Of a stretch of DNA of 64,000 nucleotides, positions 22,764 through 34,226 are shown one piece after another (the first letter of the stretch is position 1; each line of letters begins with the position of its first letter). Source of the DNA: Lithodes maja (Eukaryota > Arthropoda > Malacostraca > Decapoda > Lithodidae); contig JBAKBP010013155.1 in assembly GCA_037953745.1 (NCBI GenBank), positions 1-64,000 on the forward strand, in the 5' to 3' direction. The position numbers and the translations under genes are program-made. The notes beneath the pieces are model-generated. The model was not told where the DNA came from and did not search any database. It was given only the letters and a program-made list of their open reading frames with translations.

Positions 22764-22906
22764 CCCGGAAACTCTAACCGGAGTTTCTGTACTTATTACC
22801 ACCCGAAAACTCTAACCGGAGTTTCTGTACTTATTACCACCCGGAAATTCTAACTGGAGTTTCTGTACTTATTACCACCCGGAAACTCTAACCGGAGTTT
22901 CGATAA
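22764..22906. repeat. Tandem repeat, 38-bp unit, about 4 copies
   Basis: The unit contains AAACTCTAACCGGAGTTT, an inverted repeat that could form a small hairpin, followed by CTGTACTTATTACCACCC. It lies at the 3' terminus of the minus-strand CR1-like copy 2, so it is probably the 3' tail region of that LINE. Confidence 0.85.
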
Positions 22907-23612
22907 TCATTATCACTGATGTTACCTTTGTTGAGTTCGCCACTGCTAGTGGCACTGAGGAGCACGCCGCCCCTCGTTTTGGATTGTGATTTGGTGCAGC
23001 AGACTGTTAGAAGGGGCAGCACGCTCCCCTGCGAAGATGGGCTCGTCTGGCACTTTGCAGTTCGACATCGAGGAGGGCTCTCTTGAAGTTGTCTAACGAA
23101 ACGCCCATCATCATGCCTCATGTCTCTTACTCGCTGCGGGAGTTTGTTGAAGATACGTGGGCCTCTATGTGATAACCCGCCCTCTCGCAGAGAGCCCATA
23201 GCACCCCTGTTATGCATCCGAGGTATATCGCATTCCCAGCCTCTCCTATCACTGAATTTTATAACTATCGGGGTATGTAGGTTTGGTACTAAACCCTCTG
23301 CGATTTTCCACGTGTATATTATTAGGTAACGTTCTCTTCTACGCTTCAACGAGTTCAGTTTCAATGTTTTTAAACGCTCCCAATAGTGTAGCTGTTTTAC
23401 CGAACTTATATGCGAAGTGAAATTCCTTTGTACACTCTGTAAGTCCTTTATTTCACATGCTTTGTATGGGGATGTTAATACGCTTCAGTATTCAAGCCGC
23501 AGTAGCACTAGAGATTTGACGAGCATTATCATAGGTAATTCACTGCATGTTTTAAAGGTACGCAGAATCCAACCCGTTAGACGTTTCGCAGCTGTAACTT
23601 TGACCTGCTTAT
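22907..23612 (-). pseudogene. CR1-like RT C-terminus
   Basis: The minus-strand frame has MKLNSLKRRRERYLIIYTWK, WECDIPRM, GAMGSLREGGLSHRGPRIFN and NKLPQRVRDM. This conserved C-terminal region follows the RT thumb in CR1-type elements. The upstream part (23612-23365) matches the copy-3 words VAAAKRLTGWILRT with frameshifts. The last 40 codons before 22888 are read out of frame relative to copy 3. Confidence 0.82.
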
Positions 23613-23621
23613 GATCTTTGA

Positions 23622-25155
23622 AGAAGTGTGGGAAGCCATGAAAAGAGTGAAGTTGGGGAAAGCACCAGGAACAGATGGAGTGTGTGGGGAAATGTTGAGG
23701 TATGGTGGTGAGATAATGATAGAATGGGTATGGAAAATGTGCAAACTAGCATGGGAGAAGGGGAGTGCACCCGATGACTGGAAGACTGGCATAATAGTCC
23801 CCCTATATAAGGGCAAAGGGGAAAGAGGAGTGTGTGGTAACCACCGAGGAATATGTCTTCTAAGCGTAGTAGGGAAGGTATACAGTAGGGTAGTGATTGA
23901 GAGAGTGAGAGTGAGAACGGAGAAATGGATAGGCGACGAGCAGGGAGGCTTTAGGAAGGGAAGAGGATGTGTAGATCAGATTTTTACCCTGAATTGTGTT
24001 GTGGAGAAGTATCTGGAGAAGAAACAAAAGGTGTATGTTGCCTTTATGGACTTGGAGAAGGCCTATGACAGAGTGGATAGAGAAGGTTTGTGGAAAGTAC
24101 TTAGAATATACGGAGTAGAGGGCAAGTTGCTGAAAGCAGTGAAGAGCATGTATGAGGGTGCAAAGGCGGCAGTACGTGTGGAGAGTGAGCAGAGCGAGTT
24201 CTTTGACCTGAATGTTGGTTTGAAACAGGGGTGTGTGATGTCCCCGTGGTTGTTTACTGTATATATGGATGGAGTTATGAAAGAAATACTATCAAGAGCA
24301 GTGGATGTTGGTGTATCGCTGAAAAGGGAGGGAATTGAGTGGAAGCTACCTATACTGCTGTTTGCGGATGATACAGTTCTGATGAGTGATAATGAATGGG
24401 AGTTGCAGGGTCTGGTAAATGAGTTTGGAACAGTGTGCGAAAAACGGAATTTGAAGGTAAATACGGGGAAGAGCAAGGTTATGGTCTTCGAAAGGGGTGA
24501 AGTCACAGAGTGTGAGATGAAGCTGAACGGTCAGGCTATGGAGATTGTCAACTCTTTTAAGTATCTGGGCAGTGTGTTGAGTAAAGATGGGACTATGGAT
24601 GAAGAGGTGCGGGAGAGGGTACAACAGGGGAAGAGGGTTGTAGGAACGCTAAAAGCAGTAACAAGAAATAGGGTGGTCAGTATGGAAGTGAAGAAGTCCT
24701 TGCATGACAGTGTGGTAATCCCGACACTGACTTACGGAAGCGAAGCATGGACGTTGGTTGAGAGACTCAGACCAAGAGTGAGAGCAGTGGAAATGAATTA
24801 CTTAAGGAGTGCGTGCGGAATTACATGGAGGGATAGACAGACTAATGAGGAAGTAAGAAGGAGGTGTGGTGTGGAGGTAGATGTGCTGGAAAGTGTGAAA
24901 AGGAACAACTTGAGATGGTTCGGCCATATGGAACGTATGGAAAGCGAGAGAATGACTAAGAGGGTGTACGAGAGCGAGGTGGAGGGACAGAGGGGGAGAG
25001 GTAGACCGAATATGAGGTGGAAGGATGGAGTGAGGAACTACATGAATGAAGGCGGTGCTGGTTGGGGGGAGGGGCGTCGACTGACTGGGGACAGAGGTGC
25101 ATGGGGGCGGTTCGTTCGTGGCCACCCCTTCGGGGATCACGGCGTCAGGCAATAG
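23622..25155 (+). CDS. Reverse transcriptase and C-terminal region, family A LINE
   Basis: A continuous frame of about 511 codons. RT blocks in order: KLGKAPGTDGVCGEM, GIIVPLYKGKGER, FRKGRGCVDQIF, FMDLEKAYDRVD, GLKQGCVMSPWLF and LLFADDTVLM (catalytic Asp-Asp). A thumb and a C-terminal region follow, with RWFGHMERM and RGRGRPNMRWKDG. There are no frameshifts or stops. The ATG at 23611 and the next three codons belong to the host CR1-like LINE, so the open frame has a chance start. The endonuclease half is missing. If expressed, it could give RT activity but not target nicking. Confidence 0.92.
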
Positions 25156-25166
25156 ATAGATAGATA
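23622..25166 (+). mobile_element. RTE-like LINE family A, copy 3 (5'-truncated, otherwise intact)
   Basis: 1545 bp flanked by GATCTTTGA (23613-23621 and 25167-25175), with a (GATA)n tail. It is inserted in the opposite orientation into a CR1-like RT gene. Its coding part is the least damaged of the three family A copies, suggesting the most recent insertion. Confidence 0.93.
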
Positions 25167-25175
25167 GATCTTTGA

Positions 25176-25740
25176 AACCCATATTTTCAGACATTAACAC
25201 CCCAAGGTCTTTCACACTGTCTTTCCTTTCTATTATGTGGTTAGATTCTGTTACGTAGTTCGTATTCTCTTTAACGACATTATTATCTCCGTATCGTATT
25301 AGTTGGAATTTTTCTTCATTGAATTGCATGTTGGTTTCCCTGGTCCACTGGAACACTACATTTATGTCTTCTTACAGCTGGCCCGTGTCCTCTTGTGTGT
25401 TTACTATCTTGCTTAGTTTTGTGTCATCAGCAAAAGAAGACACCGTACTGTGTCTAGTGTTGCCATCTATGTCATAAATTAGAATGAGGAAAAGAAGGGG
25501 CGCTAGCACTGTTCCTTGGGGAACTGAGCTTTTGACATCCGAAAGCTCCGATGTGACTTGGTTTACTGCTACTCTTTCTTTCCGGTTTACGAGGAAATTG
25601 TATATCCACCGTCCGATTTTCCTAGTTATACCTTTTGCTTTTAGTTTGTGGGCTATTATACCATGGTCACATTTATCAAATGCCTTAGCAAAATCGGTGT
25701 AAATGACATCTCTCCTATGCTGTCTTCCCTTCTTGCTGGA
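25176..25740 (-). pseudogene. CR1-like RT palm and thumb start
   Basis: Read on the minus strand it has VIYTDFAKAFDKCDHG (catalytic Asp), KSSVPQGTVLAPLLF, SFADDTKLSK (catalytic Asp-Asp), VVFQWTRETNMQFNEEK and DLGVLMSENMGFK. An in-frame stop replaces Gln near 25377. It continues at 23612 beyond the family A insert. The 5' end, near 25740, abuts Jockey-like sequence. Confidence 0.86.
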
Positions 25741-25916
25741 AGTTCGCTCTCATTCAACCTGTCCCAAAAAAGGTGAATACTCCCAACCCTCCAACTATTG
25801 TCCAATTGCTCTCATCTCTTGCATCTCTAAATATTTTTAAACTATACTTACCTCAAAATTTCATAAGCATTTATCTTCCCATAACCTACTCTCAACTGCC
25901 AGTATGGCTTCCTTAA

Positions 25917-26994
25917 CCCGGTAAGCACGAACTATATGTAGTGAACACCCTACCACCAGGCGACGATTATAGGCTTCATTCCCGCCTAAAATTGTCATTT
26001 TACGATAAATATAGTTTTACTTATTCATATGCGCCTTATTTAACGTTTAATATGAAGACATTAACATGTAATAGGAATAAACAAATGGGAATAGCATTGA
26101 AGGGTGAAATTCGCGAATTATGCCGACCGTTCAGTCATGAATGTGAGGCGGGCGCGACGTATACCCTCCCTCTCCAAAGCCTAGAGGCAGACTGAGTCTC
26201 TCTCACACTCTCTTTGTCTCACCATGCACTCGATAGGCGCAGGAACACACCTTAGAACTGGATTGGAGATGTTGGCGCAGTAAATACACCGATATACAAG
26301 TGAAAAAAGGAAAACAATAGTGGATAATTGAAGGGGGGGGGGAGGAGAGATAGGAGGGTATGGAGGGGAATTATCTCACTTCATCACATACTCCCTTGTT
26401 TTAAGTGCTACTGGGGCTTTTTAAATGTTTTATTTAGGCCTTACCTCTTAACCCCTGTCTATTGGGGCCCGACTTATGTCCGTATCGAAAAATCTGGACT
26501 ATGTGGCGGGGCCCGACTTAAGTCTGTGTGCAATTTTGGCGCAATATTAGCTCTGAGAGAGAGCCGAGCGGTGGGAGGAGCGTAGGTTGCCTCATAACCG
26601 CTCGCCACGACTGTCGTGGGGCCCACTGACATGTACTCCACACTACTCCACCCTCTCTCACTCGCTACACACGTAATTATGTAACAAAATGACCGTATTT
26701 TAGCGATTTTGCCCTTCGGTTGCACGATCGTTGTAAGACAACCAGTGATCGTAGAAGGATGGTTCTGGTGTCATTGGAAAGCTCAATTATCGCCCTTTCA
26801 CGGATACATACTTGTATTACACTCTGGCTCTTGTTTATGCATGAAAAAGAGCACGGAAACAACGCCATTTATGGTAAAAAAAAACCCGCTGGGCGGCACG
26901 GTCAAATATACCGCCTAGGCCGCTCGTTGAGTGTTAAGAGGATCGTCGCCTTTGCCCACCAAAACCTCTTAAGAGTGTTCTTGCCGTTCCCGGG
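25917..26994. mobile_element. TTAA-flanked non-autonomous element, family 2 (1078 bp)
   Basis: It lies between TTAA at 25913-25916 and 26995-26998. The termini are CCCGGTAAGCACGA and, inverted, CCCGGGAACGGCAAG. The right end matches the left end of the inverted copy at 30874 (CCCGGGAACTGCGGGAAG). The interior shares blocks with 1440-2030. There is no transposase. A second TTAA element (26999-27476) abuts it, sharing the 26995 TTAA. Confidence 0.75.
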
Positions 26995-26998
26995 TTAA

Positions 26999-27476
26999 CC
27001 CTTCCTCCCCGGGCTGTCTTACCAAATGATGGTCGCCCCTACCCGGGCGATATGGCTGAAAAACGTCTAGGTCTAGGCTACCGTATTTATGTTTATTTTC
27101 ACTGCTAGAACTTTCCCACTCATCTATAATCGTAGTGCGGTTTTCAATCTGTGTTTTGGCATTGAGTAGAGTTCTGTAAGTCAAATGGTTCAGTTGTGAT
27201 GACGATTTCAGTGGAGCCAATATTGCAGAGATGTTGCCAATATGGGGGCTTTTTAGACACTAATTTTGTCATGACGTCAGAACAATAACATTGAGGAGTC
27301 TTCTTCTTGTTTTCGGAGGTGCAGTGACGAACGCTTGGGTTTGTTGACATACGTCGTACGCACGGCGTTCGGACCAAGCTTAATTAGGCTATTAAGCTCA
27401 TGCCTTAGATAAGGCATACCGGGTAGCGGCCCTTCTTTCGTGCTGTCCTTACCTAAGGCAGACCGGGTAGGAAGGG
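26999..27476. mobile_element. TTAA-flanked non-autonomous element, family 1 relative (478 bp)
   Basis: It lies between TTAA at 26995-26998 and 27477-27480. The termini are CCCTTCCTCCCCGGG and, inverted, CCCTTCCTACCCGGT. The internal words AAAACGTCTAGGTCTAGGCT and TTGAGTAGAGTTCTGTAAGTC match the 480-bp elements at 19460 and 37019 with divergence. It is an older or different subfamily of the same 480-bp design. Confidence 0.82.
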
Positions 27477-27740
27477 TTAAGGGTCGCTCTACTGGTGATC
27501 TTCTTTCTTATCTTACTAACTCTTGGACATCCTCCATTTGGGACTTCGGTGAGACTTTTTCTGTTGCGCTAGACATATAGAAGGTTTTCGATAGAGTCTG
27601 GCACAAATCCCTCCTTTCCAAACTACCCTCCTTCGGTGTCTATCCCTCTATCTGTGCCTTTGTCTTTACAGGTAATTTAATTTCCGGCCATTCCATAGCT
27701 GCAGTTGTGGACGGCCACCGTTCACGAGTCCTCACATCAT

Positions 27741-28394
27741 AAGTGTAACGCTAATTCTCTTATGGAATCGTCTTTATGATTGGGTACTCACTACGAAAAA
27801 ACTTCGTAAAAATTTAAAAATTAAAATTCACTTACAATTTGTTATATTAAGGCTTTCCAGCTCGTGGATGTCTTATGTGGATTCTAGCCCAGACGGTGAA
27901 CCAAGCATCGCTATACCTCCTTCAATGATATATCAAGACTATACTTAAGACATCAAGCGAATGGGAAGGGGATGGAAGGGAGGGCCCTACATCGTCAATG
28001 ATTTCGGGGCCACTACTAAATATTAGGTTTTCATTTTTCCCTCCGGGACTCAAACCTATAATTTATTAGTGGCCCCTCCATCATTGACAATATGCCTGAT
28101 ATTTCAAGGCTGGAGGGGGACATTCATGACAATATCAAACCACTAACAAATACCTATGGGTAGATATAAAGAACCATATAACAAACTTAAGTCTTTATTG
28201 TTTACATACAATCAAATTAGAAAAATGGGAAAGAAAGCAGTGTGTTACTTCGAAGATCTGCTTAAAATGACCATCCAGGTACATCTGTTAAAGAATATCA
28301 CATTGAGATTCAATATATTTGTTATCCAAGAATATTCTTTTATTCCTGTCCAACAATGTATAGGCACATATAATTCATGTAAGTATATTTAATG
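27741..28394. other. No gene recognised
   Basis: AT-rich sequence between LINE fragments. The one 78-codon open frame (28156-28392) shows no motif. Confidence 0.35.
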
Positions 28395-30016
28395 TCCTTA
28401 AAATAAATGGAGAATTACTAGTGGAACCAGTTGAAGTGAGGAAAAAATATGCTGAGTATTTTGAATCTTTGTTAACCTCTGAAGTGCTGACGTATTTGAG
28501 GTTTTTCGTCACTAAAATATTCATTGTACCATTAATAGCATTAATAATTATCCATATGCGCCTATTATGGGTTGATTATAAAGGTATTAACCTGAAACAA
28601 CAATAAAACGAGTGAAAACAGCGTTTGGATGGTCAAAATCGGAGATATAGCCCGCGAGTTGTATAATGTATGGGTGAGGCAAGCTACCTTCCCGCCAATT
28701 TTCCCCAAGGCCACTGCGACACAGTCGATCGATACTCTCTCTCTCTCTCTTGCACTCGATTGCTATCAGTGATGACAACACCCTGCTTGCAACTCGCTAA
28801 TGTTAGCACGAAAATAGACCTCAGAATAAGGGAATAATAGGGAAAATAGGTGATAACTGAGGGATAGGAGGAAAGTGGGGAAGGAGGGGAGGTAGAGGAC
28901 TGAGATTTTGCATGGCCCAGGGGCCAAAAAAAAAAAAAATAAAAAAAAAAAAAAAATAAAAAAAAAAAAAAAAATTTCGATGTCAAAAGTTGATTTTTAA
29001 TTTTACTTACTCAGGAGAGTCTTCCCGCAGCTCCCGGGTTAAGTGCAAGAGATGGAAGAGAAGCAGTGGTGGATGGAGATAGGTTACCCAGGCCACCCAG
29101 GTGGCAGGGAATGAATGAAAGGGTTGAGGAAAATGAGGTGAAAGAAGCAGTGAAACAAATGAGAGCGGGAAAAGCAGAAGGTTTGGATGGTATTGCTGTG
29201 GAGTGTATAAAGAAGGGTGGAGATGTGATAATAGATTGGTTGGTGAGACTTTTCAATGTGTGCTTTGCTGTGTCAATGGTACCAATAGACTGGAAGAGTG
29301 CATGTATTGTGCCGTTGTACAAGGGGAAGGGAGATCGGCAGGAGTGTTCAAGTTATAGAGGTATTAGTTTATTGTCAGTGGTTGGAAAGCTGTATGGCAG
29401 GGTGTTGATAGAGAGGATAATAAAGTGTACGGAAGTTGCAATAAGAGAAGAACAGTGCGGTTTTAGGAGGGGAAGAGGGTGCGTGGATCAGATGTTTGCA
29501 GTAAGACAGTTATGTGAGAAGTATTTAGAGAAGCATAAGGAGATATTTTTGGATTTTATGGATTTGAAAAAAGCGTTTGATTGTGTGGATCGTGAAGCAA
29601 TGTGGAAGGTGTTAAGGATTTATGAAATTGGAGGAAATTTGTTAGCAGTTAAGATTTTTTATGAAGGGAGCAGAGCATGTGTTAGAGTAGGAAATGGTGA
29701 GTTGAGTGAATGGTTTGAGGTAAAGGTAGGTTTGCGACAGGGTTGTGTAATGTCACCATGGCTGTTTAATATGTTTATGGATGGTGTGGTGAGGGAGGTG
29801 AAAAGGAGAACTATGGGAAGAGGATTGGGTTTAGTAGGAAAGAATGGTAGAGATTGGGAGTTGAATCAGTTGCTGTTCGCTGATGACACAGCATTGGTGG
29901 CGGATTCTGAGGAGAAACTGCAGCGGGTAGTCAAAGAGTTTGGTGTGGTTTTTGGAAGGAGGAAACTGAAGGTGAATGTCAATAAAAGTAAAGTAATGGT
30001 GTGTAATAGGGTATAG
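28395..30016 (+). pseudogene. Reverse transcriptase of a third RTE-like LINE (family C)
   Basis: The linker words NGELLVEPVEVRKKYAEYFESLL (split quote: VEVRKKYAEYF, ESLL) at 28400-28471 are cut by a TTAA element. They resume at 29043 with SARDGREAVVDG once one TTAA is removed. The RT then runs open to 30016: QMRAGKAEGLDGIAVECI, FRRGRGCVDQMF, DFMDLKKAFDCVD, GLRQGCVMSPWLF and LLFADDTALVADS. It ends just after the NVNKSKVMVCN block, so the thumb and C-terminal region are missing. It resembles family A in layout but is clearly diverged. One residue appears to be missing in GGNLLAVKIFY. Confidence 0.87.
28476..29038. mobile_element. TTAA-flanked non-autonomous element, family 2 (563 bp)
   Basis: It lies between TTAA at 28472-28475 and 29039-29042. 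The left end CCTCTGAAGTGC matches the inverted right end of 30874-31889 (CCTAAGAAGTGC). The right end CTCCCGGG matches that copy's left end. Removal with one TTAA restores ESLLSARDG in the family C LINE. It contains a (TC)n run (28735-28750) and long A-runs (28926-28973). Confidence 0.85.
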
Positions 30017-30869
30017 TCTGGGATCCGAGACCTCAAAATTGTATTTTGAAGTGACACCCCTACTATAAAATGTTTGACCCCTAGATCATGTCTGTGGGGG
30101 TGTTAGCCACCAGAAAAGTGACTTTAGCAAGGTAGTTTGGATTGCGCAAATTCTGTAGGTACGTTTTTTAACATGGGGCGTCAACTGTAAAAACCAAGAA
30201 ATTTAGGGGTAGGGGAAATTCAATTGACCATATATCCCATAATACAGGGTGAGTGCAACAAATTACCACTCATTCTTTTTGTTATAAAGTTGGCTTTTAT
30301 ATGAAACATGATTCAATGTGATTGGACCATCCATGAGGTCAGCAGGGGTCAAAAGGTCACGGAAGTAGGTTAAGCTGAAAATTAACTCCTTTATTAAATA
30401 ATACAAATGTTTCCTACTTCAAGCTCAATATATCCAAACTTTTACACCCAAAATATGTTGTTTGTACCCCTCTGATGTTTTTGGGAAAGGAATGACCCGA
30501 CTGAACTTAACCTACTGGCATGTATGTCACTTTAGATTTGCATAAATACAAAAAAATCACCAAAATCGGGCATTCACACTACCCATTTGCACGGTACTCT
30601 TAAACAAGTTTTAAAACGACAAGTCATACCACATACTGTCTGGAAAAGTGTTATTAGCTCTATTTACTCATCAGTCAGAAGCCGTCCACATTTTTCTCTG
30701 TCGCCACCAAACGATGTTCTTGTCAGCTAGAAAGCAGGCTTCCCCCTTGTCATAATGAGGAAGTTCAATATCACGTAATGACCTAGCCTGTTGTCTGTCC
30801 TTCAGTGTCAGTTTACTACTTACTGGAACGAATTTGTCTGGTTCACTGATAGTCAGTTTCCTGGTTTTC
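30017..30869. other. No gene recognised
   Basis: About 850 bp of AT-rich sequence after the truncated family C RT. No open frame of interest and no repeat boundary found. Confidence 0.4.
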
Positions 30870-30873
30870 TTAA

Positions 30874-31889
30874 CCCGGGAACTGCGGGAAGACTCTTAAG
30901 AGTTCCCCCGGCGGACTGCGGGAAGACTCTTAAGAGTCAGAGAAAAAAAATCAACTTTAAACATCAATTTTTTTTTCTTTTTTTTGGCCCCTGGGCCATG
31001 CAAAATATCACTCCTCTACCTCCACTCCTTCCCCACTTTCCTCCCCCTCCTTCAGTTATCACCTATTTTCCCTGTTATTCCCTTATTCTGAGGTATATTT
31101 TCATGCTAACATTAGCGAGTTGCAAGCAGGGCATTGTCATCTCTGTTAGCAAGCGAGTGCAAGAGAGAGAGAGAGAGTATCGATCGACTGTGTCTCAGTG
31201 GCCTTGGGGGAAATTGGCGGGAAAGCAGGTTGCCTCACCCATACATTATATAACTCGCGGCCTGTATCTCCGATTTTGACCATCCAAACGCTGTTTTCAC
31301 TCGTTTTATTGTTCTATCTATCTATCTATTGCCGGACGCCTTACTCCCCTTACGAGGGTGGCCATACACAGAATGCCCCCAAGCGGACCTATTCCCTGTG
31401 AGAGGGACAACCCGAGCCAGTTTAGTGAAGGACTTACAGGATTGACACTCAATTTAGGATCCGTCCGACTCAGAGGCCCTCTGTGTATCTTGTTAGCACT
31501 ATTTTTCTACAGTGGTGTTCGGCTAATCCATCCACTAACCTGCCTTACCCTTAGGTAAGCAGTACGGATTTGTATCAGGTTTACTCCCCTAGACAGGTTG
31601 CCAACCAAGGCTGACGAGTCCCATCCACCCGGATTTGTATAAGGTTGTCTCCCCTAGATGAGTTGCCGACCAAGGCTAACGAGTCCCATCCACCCGATAT
31701 TATTTTTATATAGTTTTATATAGTTTTATTGTTGTTTCAGGTTAATACCTTTATTATCAACCCATAATAGGCGCGTATGGATAAGCATTAATGCTATTTA
31801 TGGTAAAATGAATATTTTAGTGATGGAAACAGCTCAAATACCTCAGCACAGGGGGACGTTTCTAATTACCCCCATGCGCACTTCTTAGG
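30874..31889. mobile_element. TTAA-flanked non-autonomous element, family 2, inverted, with nested insertion
   Basis: TTAA at 30870-30873 and 31890-31893. It matches 28476-29038 in reverse orientation. Near the left end the 25-bp block CTGCGGGAAGACTCTTAAGAG occurs twice. A 409-bp retroposon (31314-31722) splits it. Confidence 0.8.
31314..31722 (-). mobile_element. SINE-like retroposon with a family A LINE tail
   Basis: Flanked by an 11-bp duplication, GTTTTATTGTT (31303-31313 and 31723-31733). In minus orientation it ends in GGCGTCCGGCAATAGATAGA, nearly the same 3' end as the family A LINE. Its 5' part holds two copies of a roughly 66-bp unit (GGGTGGATGGGACTCGT...) at 31565-31700. No protein is encoded. 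It is either a SINE that borrowed the LINE tail or an internally deleted LINE keeping both ends. Confidence 0.8.
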
Positions 31890-31893
31890 TTAA

Positions 31894-33540
31894 GGGGCAC
31901 TGCCCCCGCTACCTCCCCACTTCCTTCTCCCTCAAATGTGTAATGATAAATTATATTTGTTGTAGCATCAAGACTACCACCATCTTCTGTCTCTGAATGG
32001 AAGTTTAAGTTATCCAATGTGTACTGGGTAAAGTGTCCTGGTGTGATGTCTCTTGGAATGAACAACCCTTCCCTTTCTTGGAATGAACAACCCTTCCCTT
32101 TCTTGGAATGAACAACCCTTCCCTTTCTTGGAATGAACAACCCTTCCCTTTCTTGGAATGAACAACCCTTCCCTTTCTTCTCGTTCAGAAACATCATTGG
32201 TGGCTGTTGTGATGTGTCGCTGAGCAGTGGGATAACTGATACCTTTACCTTACCTTTTGATGTGTTCGCCACTCTTCTAGCGGCACCAAGGAGCGCGACG
32301 CCCCTCGTTTTTGGTGGTGATTTGGTGCAGTAGACTGTTTGAAGCGACAGCTCGCTCCCTTGCGAGGATGGGCTCGTCTGGCACCTTTTGCAGTTCGACA
32401 TCCAGGGCTCTCTTGAAGCTGTCTAACGAGACGTCTCTCATGTCTCTTACTCGCCGTGGGAGTTTATTGAAGAGACGTGGGCCTCTGTGTGATAACCAGC
32501 CCTCTCGCAGAGAGCCCATAGCACCCCTGTTATTCATCCGGGGGATTTCGCATTCCCAGCCTCTCCTATCACTGAATTTCATGACTATAGGAGTATGAAG
32601 GTTTGGTACTAAACCATCTGCGATTTTCCATGTGTATATTATTAGGTAACGTTCTCTTCTACGTTCCAGTGAGTACAGATTCAGTGCTCTTAAACGCTCC
32701 CAATAGTGTAGCTGTTTTATCGAACTTATATGCGAAGTGAAACTTCTTTGTACACTCTCTACGTCATTTATTTCACCTGCTTTGTATGGGGATGTTAATA
32801 CGCTACAATATTCAAGCCGCGGTAGCACTAGAGATTTGAAGAGCGTTATCATAGGTACTTCACCGCGTGTTTTAAAAGTACGCAGAATCCAACCCGTTAG
32901 ACGTTTCGCAGCCGCCACTTTGACCTGGTTATGTACTTTGAAACCCATATTTTCAGACATTAATACCCCAAGGTCTTTCACACTTGTCTTTCCGTCCTAT
33001 TATGTGGTTAGATTCTGTTAAGTAATTTGTAATTTCTTTAACACCATTATTATCTCCGTACCGTATTAATTGGAATTTTTCCTCATTGAATTGCATGTTG
33101 TTTTCCCTGGTCCACTGGAACACTACATTCATGTCTTCCTGCAGTCGGCCAGTGTCTTCTTGTGTGTTTACTATCTTGCTTAATTTTGTGTCATCAGCAA
33201 AAGACGACACCGTACTGTGTCTGGTGTTGGTATCTATGTCGCAAATTAGTATGAGGAACAGAAGGGGCGCTAGCACTGTTCCTTGGGGCACTGAGCTTTT
33301 GACATCCGAAGGCTCAGATGTGACTTGGTTTACTGCTACTGATTGTTTTCGGTTTACGAGTAAGAATTTTGTCATAGTGTTCCAAAAGTTGTGAGAGACA
33401 TGATCTTCCCGCTCTGAACCCATGTTGACCGGTGTTGTGTAGTTCATTTGTCTCCATGAATGTTGACATTTTTCTTCGCAGGACTCGTTCGAAAACTTTA
33501 ATGATGTGAGAGGTTAGAGCTACCGGGCGGAAGTTTTTTG
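31894..33540 (-). pseudogene. CR1-like LINE copy 3, RT 3' half
   Basis: Minus-strand blocks run in order: SHIIKVFERVLRRKM and GQHGFRAGRSCLSQLL near 33540-33400; LVNRKQSVAVNQVT, VPQGTVLAPLLF and SFADDTKLSK in 33447-32953. After a frameshift near 32990 come DLGVLMSENMGFK, AAAKRLTGWILRTF, RRERYLIIYTWK and LPRRVRDMRDVSLDSF in 32981-32277. The DFAKAFDK block present in copy 2 has been deleted near 33370. The 3' UTR (32276-31894) contains a 25-bp tandem repeat. The 5' end abuts an unrelated gene fragment near 33540. Confidence 0.87.
32051..32178. repeat. Tandem repeat, 25-bp unit, 5 copies
   Basis: The unit CTTGGAATGAACAACCCTTC plus CCTTT repeats almost perfectly. It lies in the 3' UTR of the minus-strand CR1-like copy 3, where copy 2 instead has a 38-bp repeat. 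It inflates a shadow open frame on the minus strand with repeated KGKGCSFQEREGLF peptides that I do not regard as coding. Confidence 0.92.
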
Positions 33541-34226
33541 GTAGTGCTTTACTCCCTCCTTTATGCAGTGTCCAAATTTGTTAATCATTGTCACAAGGTT
33601 TTTACTACGTGTTTCCTTCAGAATATGTAGGGCAACACCGATGTGTTTGGGAAGTGGCTGCCTGCAAAGACATCCTACAGTGTCCTGTGCCAAATTCAGT
33701 ACCTTCTCTTCATCATCTTTGGTAAGCTGGACTTTGCCATCTTCACCGAGACACTCATCTCCCTCTGTTAGTAACCACGCCAAGTGATTTTACAAGTCGA
33801 CCGGTACTTGACTAGAGGCACCTTCATATGATATTTTAATTTCATCACTGACCAGGGTTGCACACCCTACCTTTCCGAATGTTTTCACTTCAGCCCTCAA
33901 GTGTTTTGCCAATTGGTATGAACTGTTTGACACGTTTGAGAGCAATACCTCCTCTTCCTCGTCATCTGGAAGAAGCTCACACTCATCTAATTCAGTCTGC
34001 AGAGAGACTACTTCATCACAGAGCTCTTTGACGGTCAAAGAAGATGCACATATTAAAGTATCTCTACCCTTCAATGTGATGACCTGAATGTCAGACTCAA
34101 AGTGCTTCAACAATCGCTTTTTCAACCTATCAGTTCTGTAGGGTTTCTTACTGACTACACCCTGTTGTGAGAGAAGTTCCGTAAATCTATTGGTCAGCTG
34201 GCCAAGGTGGTAGACATGCTTGTTAA

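Larger units (their letters stand above)
22907..25740 (-). mobile_element. CR1-like LINE, copy 2 (3' half), with nested family A LINE
   Basis: Minus-strand RT sequence runs 25740-25176 and 23612-22907. It is interrupted by a plus-strand family A LINE whose 9-bp duplication GATCTTTGA lies at 23613-23621 and 25167-25175. The same protein is seen uninterrupted at 33540-31894. Truncated at the 5' side inside the RT. Confidence 0.88.
25738..27740 (+). pseudogene. Jockey-like RT fragment split by two TTAA elements
   Basis: 25738-25912 encodes VQPVPKKGEYSQPSNYCPIA and a stop-interrupted stretch to QYGFL. 27481-27740 resumes with GRSTGDLLSYLTNSW, FGETFSVALDI and VFDRVWHKSLLSKLP. Joining through one TTAA gives QYGFLKGRSTGDLL in one frame. 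A TAG replaces Ser in ALDISKAF. It overlaps homologous 6661-6860 sequence. Both ends are lost. Confidence 0.82.

Noticed and set aside
23611..23621. ATG at 23611 as the true start of the family A RT protein
   Set aside because: It lies in the 9-bp target duplication and the host CR1-like sequence. The element begins at 23622, so the start is fortuitous.
31862..32401. 179-residue ORF with repeated KGKGCSFQEREGLF peptide
   Set aside because: It is generated by the 25-bp tandem repeat in a LINE 3' UTR, out of frame with the RT.
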